Positions 14,216 through 33,830 of a stretch of DNA of 37,500 nt are shown here, in pieces (within the stretch, counting starts at the first letter, position 1; each line of letters opens with the position of its first letter). Source of the DNA: Neocallimastix lanati (nom. inval.) (lineage: Eukaryota > Neocallimastigomycota > Neocallimastigomycetes > Neocallimastigales > Neocallimastigaceae); assembly GCA_016946835.1 (NCBI GenBank), contig JACVTC010000025.1:1195001-1232500 (forward strand). The letters run 5' to 3'. Under the pieces are notes generated by a model that did not search any database, was not told where the DNA came from, and saw only the letters and a list, made by a program, of their open reading frames with translations. Made by a program: the position numbers and the translations under genes.

Positions 14216-16356
14216 TTAACTAAGAGAAGTACATTTCATAACATTTGATTTTAATTCTTCAGCAAAGTCAGATGGATAAGCTTCTTGATCGTTATCATCA
14301 AATAATGGACAAAAACTATTAGTAATTTTAGATTTACTACAGTAACTTGTAGAACTTTCATCATTAGTGATAGTAACGTATTGATGAAGGTGATTTAAAC
14401 GATCGTTTAAATTTTGAGTAGATTTATTAACGAATAAAATATTTCTTTTATTATTTTTATGAGAGGCACTATCCGCAATTTCTAAAATGTATTCATATTT
14501 ACCCACTCTAATATTCTTTGGTAACTGTAAATAGGCACAAATACTAAAGTATTTACCGGCAACCCATTCAGTAGCCTTAATTGGAATACGTTTTGAACAT
14601 TGCATGTTGTTACTCTTTAAAATAACTTTAGCATATTTATAATCGAAAGGAGCAGCAAATCCATTATTATAACCTTCAACATGGAAAGTAATCATGGAAT
14701 TGGCTGAACTTTCAGTAGAAGCAATCATATGAGAGAGTTGAAGTTGATAACCTAAACGTTGAGCAATCTCCTTGTAACAACCATCCTCCTTCCATGAATT
14801 TAATACACTTTCATGGTATTCAGAATTAAGGGATGAAAAATGCATTCTTTCCATTTCCTTAATAGCACTTTCACAATTGGTACGTTTTTCATAATTACGA
14901 CAGGTTTCACCGACAATTGGAACCAATCTTGTATCCTTTTTAACATAGTTATATTCATCATCATTTTCATAGGTACCAACATCATCATCTGAAGAAAGGA
15001 AACAATCATTGAAATAACCCAAACGATTACGATTCTTTTCATCAACAATATCACCAGTATCTAAAATACCAGAATTTAAGAAATTAATTTTAATTTCTGG
15101 AGTACGTACTAAAATAACGGTATCTGATGAAGTATTTAATAATACCGACTTAATAACTTCATATCTATTTCTCCATTGTTGGTCATTAATTTTACCCTTA
15201 TCACCGAAATCTTCATTAGTATAATAACCTTCACCTATAATATAAATAATATTATTTAATAAAACAAAACAAAACGAAAAAAAAAAAAAAAAAAATTGTT
15301 ATAAAATAAAAAAATTTTTTTTTTTTTTTTTTTAAAAAAATTAGTTATATGTAATTATTTATATATATGCATAATATTTATATAAAAAAAAAAATTTTTT
15401 TTTCTACGTATAAAAACTTTATTTTATAAAATATATATATATATATATATTTATATATATTTTTTTTAATAATAAAAAAAATTTTTTTTTTTTTTTTTTT
15501 TTTTGTATATATATGTATTTTTAAAAAATATAAATTAATTTCAACTTTTTCAACTTACCATAAGTACCAATGTAACCAATTTGAATAGCAAAAATACTTT
15601 TTGAATTTGATGTTAATACACTCTTTAAATCTTTGATATGTTGTTTAACAACATTTAAACGGGCATCTGGTTCATCTTTAGTATAACTATAATAAATACG
15701 AATAATTAATTGAATACCAAGACTTTCAACTAAATCAAAATCATCTTGTAATTTATCTATGAAATCAGAAGAAACATGTTCGGATTCTCTCAAAGTATCT
15801 AAACAATAAGCTCTATATAATACAGTATTTCCTTCGTCAATAAGGTTTTGTAAACGTGATTTTGTTAAAGGTTTGAAATTTGAAAGACGAGTAATAGCTG
15901 TTGTATAAAAACCTCTCTATTTTTTTTTTTTTTTTTTAATAAATATATATATATTATTTTTATTTAAAAATAAAAATTATTATATATATTTTTTTTAATT
16001 AGAATATTTCTTTATAATTCATTAAATAATATATATATATAAATATATATCTATTTTAAAAGTTTATTTCAATTTGATAAATAAAAAAAAATATCTCTAT
16101 CACTATTCTTAATTGTATATATATATATATTATTAAATAAATTTATTTAAATAACATTCTATGAAGTCTATACTTTATTCTTATATCTAAATAAAGTTTA
16201 AATAATAAGTATAATAATTACATTTGGATTAGATATATCTTTATTGTAACTTTTCGTATATTCTTTGAATTGACAAATACCATATACTCTATATATGATA
16301 ATATTAAATATAATAAATAGTATTATTTTTGATATATTTTTCTTTAAAAATGCCAT
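14216..16356 (-). CDS. Secreted DUF4874/DUF4832 protein, 503 aa, three exons
   Basis: I reconstruct three exons on the minus strand: 16356-16222 (135 nt), 15916-15559 (358 nt) and 15234-14216 (1019 nt). Introns are GT...AG, about 305 and 324 nt. The sum of 1512 nt is an exact multiple of three, giving 503 aa. Residues 1-26 are a signal peptide with a long hydrophobic core (KIILFIIFNIII), so the protein should be secreted or anchored. Exon junctions rebuild family motifs: SNPN joined to RGFYTT, and GYIGTYG joined to EGYYTNEDFG, typical of the DUF4874 N-terminal domain (about residues 38-200). GYFNDCFLSSDDDVGTY (from about residue 237) is characteristic of the DUF4832 C-terminal domain. DUF4874 is generally viewed as a TIM-barrel, glycosidase-like fold; enzymatic activity is unproven. 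These domains are widespread in bacteria, so transfer into gut fungi is plausible but not shown here. No lesions were seen. Confidence 0.85.
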
Positions 16357-17029
16357 TTTTTTTATTTAAATTTATTCCTTTTTTTTTTTTTTTTTTCTTA
16401 AATGTACAAAAAGAAAAATTATTGAAATTATTGAAATTTATATATAGTGTAAAAATATATTTAATAATTGATATATTTGAATAAAAGCTAATATCAATTA
16501 TTATTTTTATTAATTATAAAGGTATACTGGAATGCTTTTCTTCTTCTTTTCTTTCAATATTTACAATATTTGTAAATTTAAATATATATATTTAGTATTA
16601 TATAACAAACAAAAAAAAAAAAAAAAAATTAATAAAATTTCTTTTTTCTTTTAAATTTGAAGAAAAAAAGATTTACAAATTTTAAATAAAAAAAAAAGAA
16701 AAAAAAAATTAAGGATATAAATAAAATATAATAAAAATAGGAAAAGAAGTAAAATAAGTAATTAAATAAATACAAAATAAAAAAAATAAAATAAAATAAA
16801 TATAAAAAAAAAAAAAAGAATATAATTAAAAATATATTAAATAAAACAATTCAATATTAAATAAAATTAAATATTAATAATTAACAATAATCATTAGTAC
16901 ACGTTATATTAAAATATATCTCTAAATATATTATGATAAAAATTATTATTTATTATTATTTTCATTATTATTTTCTTTATTATTTTCATTATTACTTTCA
17001 TCATCATCATTATTTATATTGTATACTTT
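16357..17029. other. AT-rich region upstream of the DUF4874/DUF4832 gene
   Basis: No gene is visible. It contains A- and T-tracts (16381-16396, 16610-16628) and short direct repeats. It presumably includes the promoter of the minus-strand secreted protein gene, but no recognisable element can be named. Confidence 0.5.
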
Positions 17030-17515
17030 ATTATTTAATTATTTATTATTATATAATTATTTAATTATTTAATATTATTCAATTATTTATTATTTATTAT
17101 TATTTATTATTTATTATTTATTATTTATTATTTATTATTTATTATTTATTATTTATTATTTAATATTTATTATTTATTATTTATTAATAAATACTCTTTT
17201 TATTATTTATTATTTATTATTTATTATTTATTATTTATTATTTATTATTTATTTTTTATTTATTATTCAATTATTTATTATTCAATAATTTATTATCATT
17301 TTGTTATTGGAAAATAAAAGAAGTGTTCTTTTTTTTGTTTTGTTTTTTTTTTGTATATCTAATATATAATATCTAATATATAAAATTTAATAATAAATAT
17401 TAAATGATAAAAAACTAAAATAAAAAAAAACTTTAATAAATAATTAAATAAATAATAAATAATAAATAATAAAAAGAGTATTTATTAATAAATAATTAAA
17501 TAATAAAATAATTAA
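17030..17515. repeat. Heptamer (ATTATTT) array with a facing inverted copy
   Basis: From about 17030 to 17300 the plus strand repeats ATTATTT. From about 17435 to 17515 the complementary AAATAAT form appears. A segment at about 17179-17226, including ATTAATAAATACTCTTTTTA, is the near-perfect reverse complement of about 17449-17494. The two form an inverted repeat of roughly 46 bp arms around a loop of about 220 bp. Confidence 0.75.
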
Positions 17516-18521
17516 TATTTAAAATTCTCTTCTATAATTTGACAATATTAATTATTAATTTCCATTTTAAATGCGGTTAATTTCTAAATTTAGTCATTTT
17601 TTATATTCTCTTTTTTCATTAAAAAAAAAGTTTAGTTACACAAACTATTTTAATCTATAAATAATATTCCAAATCATTTATTCTAATTAATTTTTAATTT
17701 TATTTTTTATTTTTAATTTTATATATATAATCTATAATATCTATAATTATTATTTATTTTTATTTTTATATATAATATCTATAATATTATTATTTATTAT
17801 TAATTTTATATATAAAATCTATAATTTTATTATTATTTATTTTTATTTTCTATATAGTTTATATTTTATTTTAATTTAAATATTAATATAAACTATATAA
17901 AATAAATAAAAAAGAAAATTTTATTTAATTATTTGATATTATGTATATATATAGACATATATTGTAATCATTGTTAATTTTTTATTTATAATTTATTATT
18001 TGATATTGTATATATAAAAAGGCATTTACAGTATTAATTATTCATTTCTTTTTTCCAATTTTTCTTGTTTATTTCAATGTTCATTTTCTCTTTATTCCTT
18101 ATATCAGGTCTTTTAGAAAAGACAAAGAATCAAAGGATTTCGTTCACTCAATAAATAAAAAAAAAAAAAAGAAAAAAAGAAAAAAAGAAAAAGAAAAGAA
18201 AAGAAAAAAAAAAAAGAAAAAAATAAATTAATAATGAATTAACATTTATTTTATTATTTATTATTTTTATTATTTTTATATTAAATAATTTATTTTATTA
18301 TTCATTTCTTTATCTCTTTTTTTATTTTTTATTATTTTGATTATTAAATCTTCATCTTTTAATTGACCAATAAAATTAAAGCAATCTAGAATTATATTAA
18401 TAAAAAATTTTAATTTAAAAAAAAAATTTCAAATGTTGATTATTAAAAAAATATTTTAAAAAGATTAATAAAACTAAAGGATTACTAATAAATATTTAAA
18501 AAGAGAAATAATACTAAATAG

Positions 18522-18637
18522 TAATAATAAATAGTTATAATAAATAGTTATAATAAATAGTTATAATAAATAGTAATAATAAATAGTTATAATAAATAGT
18601 AATACTAAATAGTTATAATAAATAGTAATAATAAATA
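18522..18637. repeat. 13-bp minisatellite (AAATAGTTATAAT)
   Basis: About eight to nine tandem units of a 13-mer alternate between AAATAGTTATAAT and AAATAGTAATAAT variants, with one AAATAGTAATACT. Confidence 0.85.
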
Positions 18638-18956
18638 TTTAAATATATAAAATTAAATAGTAATAATAAATATTTAAATTTATCAAATTAATAATTCATA
18701 ATAAAAAATTATTAATAAAATAATAATAAAACCTTAATTTATAATAAATCTTTAATTCTTTATTATTATTAATTTTTTTTTTTAATTTTTTTTATTATTA
18801 AATTAAGTAAATTATCAATTTTAATAATCTTTTATTTACTATTTCTAAAAATTTGTTATATATAATAATATTAATTAAATTGTCCCTCCTATATTAATTT
18901 TATATCATCTTTTTTTGTATTTATTAATTAATATTAATATGGAAATTTTAATATGG

Positions 18957-18990
18957 AAAACGGCAATAAATTTTTATTACTTGCCGTTTT
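18957..18990. repeat. Perfect 10-bp inverted repeat with CGGC core and T-tail
   Basis: AAAACGGCAA and its reverse complement TTGCCGTTTT flank a 14-base AT loop, and the right arm runs into a T-tract. It is one of the very few G/C-bearing stems in this AT-rich region. It resembles an intrinsic terminator in shape, but the eukaryotic context makes that reading doubtful. Confidence 0.7.
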
Positions 18991-19084
18991 TTTTTTTTGT
19001 TTGTTTTTGTTTTTATTTTAAAAAAAAAGTAAAAAAAAAAAAAAGTAAAAAATAAAAAAAAAAGATAAAAAAATATATAAATAA

Positions 19085-20035
19085 ATTATTAATGATTAAT
19101 GATTATAAATAAAATAATAATAAATAATAAATAATAAATAATAAATAATAAAAATAAATAATAAATAATATATAATAAAATAAATAATAAATAATAATTT
19201 ATAAATAATTAAATAATAAATAATAAATAATAAATAATAAATAATAAATAATAAATAATAAATAATAAATAATAAAAATAATAAATAATAAATAAATAAA
19301 TAATTATAGATAATGAATAATAATAAATGAATGAGTAATTAAATAATAAATAATAAAATAATAAATAATAAATAATAAATAATAAATAATAAATAAATAA
19401 ATAATAAATAATAAATGAATGAGTAATTAAATAATAATAAAAAAGAGTATTTATTAATAAATAATAAATAATAAATATTAAATATTAAATAATAAATAAA
19501 TAAATAATAAATAATAAATGAATGAGTAATTAAATAATAATAAAAAAGAGTATTTATTAATAAATAATAAATAATAAATATTAAATATTAAATAATTGAA
19601 TAATAAATAAATAATAAATAATTGAATAATAAATAATGAATAATGAATAATAAATAATAAATAATAAATAATAAATAATAAATAATAAATAATAAATAAT
19701 AAATAATAAAAATAATAAATAATAAATAAATAAATAATTATAGATAATGAATAATAATAAATGAATGAGTAATTAAATAATAAATAATAAATAATAAATA
19801 ATAAATAATAAATAATAAATAATAAATAATAAATAATTAAATAATAAATAATAAATAATAAATAATTAAATAATTAAATACTTCAATAACAAATAATAAA
19901 TAACAAATAATAAATAATAAATAATAAATAATAAATAATAAATAATAAATAATAAATAATAAATAATAAATAATAAATAATAAATAATTGAATAATTAAA
20001 TAATAAATATAAATAATTGAATAATAAATAATAAT
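19085..20035. repeat. Large heptamer array, AAATAAT orientation
   Basis: About 0.95 kb is built from AATAATA heptamers with interspersed modules. One module (AATTATAGATAATGAATAAT and its flanks, ending in AATGAGTAATTAAATAAT) occurs near 19301 and again near 19735, 434 bp apart. A roughly 103-bp higher-order unit carrying the palindrome TATTTATTAATAAATA occurs twice (cores starting near 19447 and 19550). All of it reads as the reverse complement of the array at 21050-21935. Confidence 0.9.
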
Positions 20036-21049
20036 AATAATAAAAGAAAAAATTTAATGCTTTTTTTTTATTATTATTATTAGTTTCAGTTTCATTTTTT
20101 ATTTTTATTTTTTTTTAAATAAAAAAAAATAAAATAATGAAATATAATAAAATATAATAAAAGTTAACATAGTTAATTTTATTTATTTTATCAAGTAATA
20201 ATGAAAAGAAAAGAAAAGAAAAAACAACGAAACTATATCATAAAATAATTATAATGAAATCCTATAAAACTATAATGAAATCTAATAAAATTTAAAAATA
20301 TATATATATTTTTATATTATTTCTTTTTTAACTTTTTTTTTTTTTTACTATTATTCAAACTATTATAAAGAAAAGAATAAAGAAATAAAAATAATATTAA
20401 AAAATATACGATATATAATATAAATACAAATAATATTAAAAATATAAGATATATAATATAAATAAAAATATAATTTTATAAAAAAATAAAAAAAATAAAA
20501 AAAATTATATCAACATCAATTATTAAAAATTTTAATACATTATTTTAATACATTATTTTAATACATTACAATTATTATCTAAAAGAAAATATTATTAAAG
20601 TTGATTAAATATTATTATTATTTATCAATAATTAATGATTTAATTATTATGTTTTTCATATTTCATAACTTTTCTTAATAAATAAATGCATAGAAAAGTT
20701 AAAAATAAAACTATAATTATTAGTTCTCTCTCTTTCTATTTTTTCAAACTAATTATATAATCCAAATTTAAAATCAAAGATAAAAAATAAAAAATAATAA
20801 AAAATAAAAGATAAATAATAAATAATAAATAATAAATAATAAAAAATAAAAGATAAATAATAAATAATAAATAATAAATAATAAAAGATAAATAATAAAT
20901 AATAAAAAATAAAAGATAAATAATAAACATTAATTTTATTTTTGTATAAAATGCCGTACTTAAGAAATGAATATTTATACTAAATTAGGAAGGTTTCAAA
21001 ATTAATTATAATGATATAAATTAATTTTATTACTTTTTTTTTCTTAATA
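20036..21049. other. AT-rich spacer between the opposed heptamer arrays
   Basis: No gene is visible in this roughly 1.0 kb spacer. It includes short direct repeats (near 20258-20290, 20400-20470 and 20535-20575). A subsidiary array at about 20780-20935 has units mixing AAAAATAAAAGAT with AAATAAT heptamers. An open frame on the minus strand across that array encodes only a repetitive Ile/Tyr/Leu peptide and is not considered a gene. Confidence 0.55.
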
Positions 21050-21935
21050 AGCATTATTTATTAGTTATTTATTATTCAATTATTTATTATTTATTATTTA
21101 TTATTTATTAATAAATACTCTTTTTATTATTTATAATTTATTATTTATTATTTATTATTTATTATTTATTAACAAATACTCTTTTTTATTATTATTTAAT
21201 TACTCATTCATTTATTATTTATTATTTATTATTTATTTATTATTTATTAATAAATACTCCTTTTAATTATTTATTATTTATTATTTATTATTTATTATTT
21301 ATTATTTATTATTTATTATTTATTATTTATTATTTATTATTTATTATTTATTATTTATTATTTATTATTTATTATTTATTATTTATTATTCATTAATTAT
21401 TATTTATTATTTATTATTTTATATTTATTATTTTATATTTATTATTTATTATTCATTATTTATTATTTATTATTTATTAATAAATACTCTTTTTTATTAT
21501 TATTTAATTACTCATTATTTATTATTTATTTATTTATTTATTATTTATTATTTATTATTTATTATTTATTATTTTATTATTTATTATTTAATTACTCATT
21601 CATTTATTATTATTCATTATCTATAATTATTTATTTATTTATTATTTATTATTTTTATTATTTATTATTTATTATTTATTATTTATTATTTATTATTTAT
21701 TATTTATTATTTATTATTTATTATTTATTATTTATTATTTATTATTTATTATTCAATTATTTATTATTTATTTATTATTCAATTATTTATTATTCATTAT
21801 TTATTATTTATTATTTATTAATAAATACTCTTTTTTATTATTATTTAATTACTCATTATTTATTATTTATTTATTTATTATTTATTATTTATTATTAAAT
21901 ACTCTTTTTATTATTATTATTTAATTATTTATTAT
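21050..21935. repeat. Large heptamer array, ATTATTT orientation (inverted relative to 19085-20035)
   Basis: About 0.89 kb of ATTATTT heptamers is interspersed with AATAAATACTCTTTTTTATT modules near 21111, 21171, 21250, 21479, 21821 and 21895 (some with base changes). An inverted copy of the AATTATAGATAATGAATAAT module lies near 21610-21630. Module content and order are broadly the reverse complement of the upstream array. Confidence 0.9.
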
Positions 21936-22160
21936 TTATTTTGGTTTTTTGTTTTGTTTCATTCTTTTTTCTTCTATTAAATCAATTAATTTATTATTTT
22001 GTTAATAAAATGACATTTTTTTTATATTAAAATCATTTACATTTAAACTTTTTTAAAATAAATAATAATTCATATTTATCTTTTACGTATCAATTCATCA
22101 ACAATACAAGATAATCAATGTAAAAATGTTAAAAAAAAAGAGTATCTTTTCTTCTTATAA
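21936..22160. other. AT-rich region without a gene
   Basis: This is a transition from the heptamer array to less repetitive sequence. Nothing coding was seen. Confidence 0.5.
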
Positions 22161-23103
22161 ATTTTATAAACTTTATTTTTATTATTTTCCATATGGTTTC
22201 TTTTTTTAGATAATTCGTTTTTCCAATTATGGTCTTCCCATTTTAGTCCACTTTATCTTTATTTTTATTTTTAATTATTATAACTATACCTTTAGTTTAC
22301 TTTTAATTCACTTTTATATTTTGAAAAGGATATATATTAATACATTATGGCATAATTATTATCTATATTACAATATGTTTCAATAGATTTGAAGGTTGTT
22401 TTTTTCATATTATTTTACTTATTTTACATATTCTAACATACTCCCCTTAAATCTAGTTACTCTATAATGAATAAATTGTTTTACTGGTGAATAGGTGTAT
22501 ACAGAATTATCTTATTTTATAATCATATTAACTTGATATTATTAAAATATTAGTTATTTTTATTCTAAATTAACCTTTAATTTTACGTGAAAAAAAAATA
22601 ATTTTTACATTATATTAATTTCTTTAATTCGATTTAACTATTGTAAAAATTATTTCTTAAATATATTTGTAATCTAATAATAAAACCCCCTAAAACTCAA
22701 TTATTTAATATTATTACACCATATATATTAGATGTATCAGATATGGATTATACTTATAAGATGGAAACCTTTCTCTTGAAGGGAGATATTATACCATCTC
22801 AGTTTGTGTGAATGCCTCTGATATAATGGGTTTTACATCAATTATCATTTTGTGGTATTAAAAGTGATTATTTATAATTAATTATGTTTTTCTAATCATT
22901 TAAACTTATTAATAAATAATGTTAATAGCTCCATAATTTAAGATTCAATATTTCAGTTAATTTAATTCTTCTAAATTTTATGCTTTTTATATTAATATAT
23001 TTCTTAAATATATTAATAACCCTTATACTTTTATATTACAATACGTTCCAATATATTTGAAGCTTATTTTTTTTTTTTTTTATATATTTCACATGTCCTA
23101 ACA
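22161..23103 (-). mobile_element. Probable decayed Copia-type LTR retrotransposon remnant
   Basis: Read on the minus strand, TTTAAGGGGAGTA (a polypurine tract, plus-strand 22439-22451) is followed immediately by TGTTAGAATATG starting at 22438, as at the internal/3' LTR junction of Copia elements. A second TGTTAGGACATG begins at 23103. Both copies continue into a homologous block of about 29 bases with few mismatches (plus-strand 22367-22395 and about 23036-23064). TATATCAGAGGCA near 22813-22825 resembles the initiator-Met tRNA primer-binding site TGGTATCAGAG, and the bases just before it end in CA. The putative 5' LTR is therefore about 277 bp (22827-23103), with an internal region shrunk to about 375 bp and no gag or pol coding left. 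The 3' LTR limit is uncertain, because homology fades after about 80 bp. Confidence 0.5.
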
Positions 23104-23153
23104 ACAACAACAACAACAACAACAATAATAATAATAATAATAATAATAATTAT
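23099..23153. repeat. Compound AAC/AAT microsatellite
   Basis: About seven AAC units run directly into about nine AAT units. The run abuts the outer end of the putative LTR. Confidence 0.85.
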
Positions 23154-25113
23154 AATTATAATATTTGATAACTACTTAATTATTATACTATAAATTTATT
23201 CATATTATCTTGTATATTTATTTTTTTATTAAAATGTATTTGTATTTATGTTTTATGTAACTTAGTTTATTCTATATGGTGTAAATTTATGTCAACAATC
23301 CTTATATATATTTTGTGTAACTTTTATATAAATAACAAATTTATTCATGTAATATACATTCTATATAAAAACATCATGAATGTAGCATCTACTTCTCTCC
23401 TTTGTTGACCTAATACTTTCGTATTATTATATATTAAATTAATAAACAACATATATCAATAATTAATAATTAATAATTAATAATAATTTATATATAAATA
23501 TACTTTTTTATATTTATGAAATATGTATTAATAAATTCTTTTTAAAATTAAAAATGAAAAATTAAACTAGAACGTACTTTTATTAATAAAAAAAATAATA
23601 AAAAGTTGACTCATCTAATCTAATAATAAATTATTTTCCTTTTTTTTTTTTTTTTTGTATATAAAATGGAAATAGAAATTAAAACTCTAAAGATTAGAAT
23701 TTATAAATAGTTAGAATTGCATTCTACATAAAATATAAAAATCAGTCATAAGAAAGAACGGATGCTATCAAAGAAACTTCTGAATGTATTTAATTAATAA
23801 AAATAATTTTATATAAATTAGAATTATTTTAAATTATAAAAATCATTGCTATGAAATAAATATATATATATATATTTATATATATTATTAATATAAAATA
23901 AAAAAAATAAAAATAAAAACTATATATATAAAAATAATAGATTATAACATATTAAATTTATATATATATAAATTAATATAATGAATCTTGAATAAAAAAA
24001 AATATATATATGCATATATATTTTTGTAAAAATAGCATATTTTTATAGTAAGTTAATTTTTTTATTTCGAAAAATTTCATTAGTCATCTCATATTACGGA
24101 GTTTAAAAATTTATCTTGATATAAAATCAAATAATTTTTAAATATCAAATATTAAATATTAAAAAAAAAAAAAATAAAATTTTAAAAAAAAAAAATTTTT
24201 TTTTTTTATTAACTATGAAGTAGGAAAAATTATTTATTTAAAAAAAATTTAAAAATATTTACCAAAAAAAAAAGAAAAAGAAAGAGAAAAAAATGAATTG
24301 TTTTAATAATGAGAAAACCTAAAATAAAAAAAAATTGGTTGTTTTTTATAGTCATTCTTATATATTACTTTAAAAGAATAATAAAAAAGAAAAGAAAAAA
24401 TAAAATAAAAGAAATAATTTATATTTATTAAATTAATATAATTTTTTATTTAATCTTTTTTTTTTTTTTTTTATTAATTTTTAAAATTTTTTTTTTCAAT
24501 ATGTAATTTTTCAAAATTTTGTTCTTTATAATTAAACCTTTTTATTTGTAAAGTATTATGTCATAAAAAAAATAAGAAAAGAAAAGATAAAAAAAAAAAA
24601 AAAAAATAAAAATTTCAACTTTGCCATTGATTCAATGAATATCAAAAAATTTTAATTAAAAATTTGTTAAAATTTTGAACAAATAATTTTTTTTTTCTTT
24701 TTTTTTTTTTTTTTTAATTTTTTTAATTTTTTTTTACTACAATTTAAAATTTGGATTAAACTTTAAAATGATAAAAATTTTAATTTATATTATTTTTATT
24801 TTTATTTTTATTTTTATTTTTATTTTTATTTTTTATTATTTTTATTTTATTGTAAAAAAAATTCAATTTTATTGAATCTTATTTAATTAATTTAAAATAG
24901 TTATTTAAAAAAAAAAAAAAGTTTATATATAACATACAACGTAACATATAATTTATTAATAATAAAAAAGAAAATTAATAATTAAAAAAAAAAAATATAT
25001 ATATATATATACTTTTAACAAAAAGAGTTCAATAAATTAAGAATGTAATAATTGTAATTATTAATAAATACTATTATTTAATATAAAAACATTTTATATA
25101 AAGAAAGTGATAA

Positions 25114-25148
<35 letters not shown>

Positions 25149-25967
25149 TAAAAATAAAAAAAAAAAAAGATAAATAATAAAATATAAAAATATTATAAAG
25201 AATACTTTTTTTTTTAAATTTATAGTATATATAATAATTAAAAATTAAAAATTATATTTTGGTTAAATAAATCTTTTAAAGTTTCAATTATTATATATAT
25301 ACCATAAATTCAAAAAAACTATTCTCTATATAAAAGTATATTTAAAATAATTTCTTTTTTTTTTTTTATCATTTATAAAATTTTGTTAAGTTTTATGTAA
25401 TTAAAAGATTAAGAAATTTTAATATCAAATATTAATATCATTAATATCATTAATAATTAATATATAAATATGAAATATAAATTTTAAAATTAAATAAAAA
25501 AAATTAATATATATTAATTAATTTTATTTTATTTTATTTTAATTTCTTTTTTTTTTTTTTTTTTTTTTAAATTTTTCTTAAATTTGAAAAATTTAAAAAA
25601 AAAAAAAAATTCTTTTAAAAAAAAAATAAAAAATAAAAAATAAAAATATTATAAAAAAAGATAATTAGGAATAAATAAGAAGTAACAAAAAAGTAAAAAT
25701 AAAATATATATATTTATATATATATAAATATAGTATATATATTTTAAAAAAAAAAAAAAACATATGGTAATTCCTATTCATTTTAATAGGAGTATATTTC
25801 ATATATATATTCTGTAAAAATAAGTAAAAAGAAAAAAAGAATTATATATATGAAACAATAAAAAAAAATTAAATTAAAATAAAAATAAAATAAAATAAAA
25901 ATAAAAATAATATATATATATGTATTTATTTATAATAGTTTTTAAAAAGAAATTTTAATATATAATC
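23154..25967. other. AT-rich region upstream of the DUF7918 gene
   Basis: No gene is supported in these 2.8 kb. The part from 23154 to about 23800 is less biased than its surroundings and may be old mobile-element debris. The rest is homopolymers and TA runs, with a TTTTTA hexamer run near 24796-24830, an AAT run near 25118-25146, and a small hairpin (TCCTATT, loop CATTTT, AATAGGA; 25772-25791) about 180 bp before the start codon. Confidence 0.5.
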
Positions 25968-33650
<7,683 letters not shown>

Positions 33651-33791
33651 GTTAAGCGGAGAAGGAAAGTAAAGTAATAATGAAAAATAAAACCAAAAAA
33701 AAAAAAAAAAAGTATAAGCGTTTAAATTGCTTTTAACATTTGAAGAAAAAAAAAAGCATTATATTTCCGTCAAACAAAAAAAAAATAAAAA

Positions 33792-33830
<39 letters not shown>

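Larger units (their letters stand above)
17516..19084. other. AT-rich region without a gene
   Basis: No coding region is supported. Short repeated blocks built on TATATAATATCTATAAT occur around 17720-17830. A 13-bp minisatellite (18522-18637) and a G/C-containing hairpin (18957-18990) are listed separately. Confidence 0.55.

Noticed and set aside
20736-20930. 64-codon minus-strand frame rich in Ile, Tyr and Leu
   Set aside because: It is a direct translation of a tandem repeat with no start context or family resemblance.
17030-21935. CRISPR array
   Set aside because: The repeats are contiguous simple heptamers without regular unique spacers, in a eukaryotic context.
22740-22830. tRNA-like fold in the G/C-richer patch
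   Set aside because: AGATGG/CCATCT and TCTC/GAGA stems are present, but no cloverleaf with T-arm and anticodon arm can be built. The patch fits better as retroelement internal sequence.
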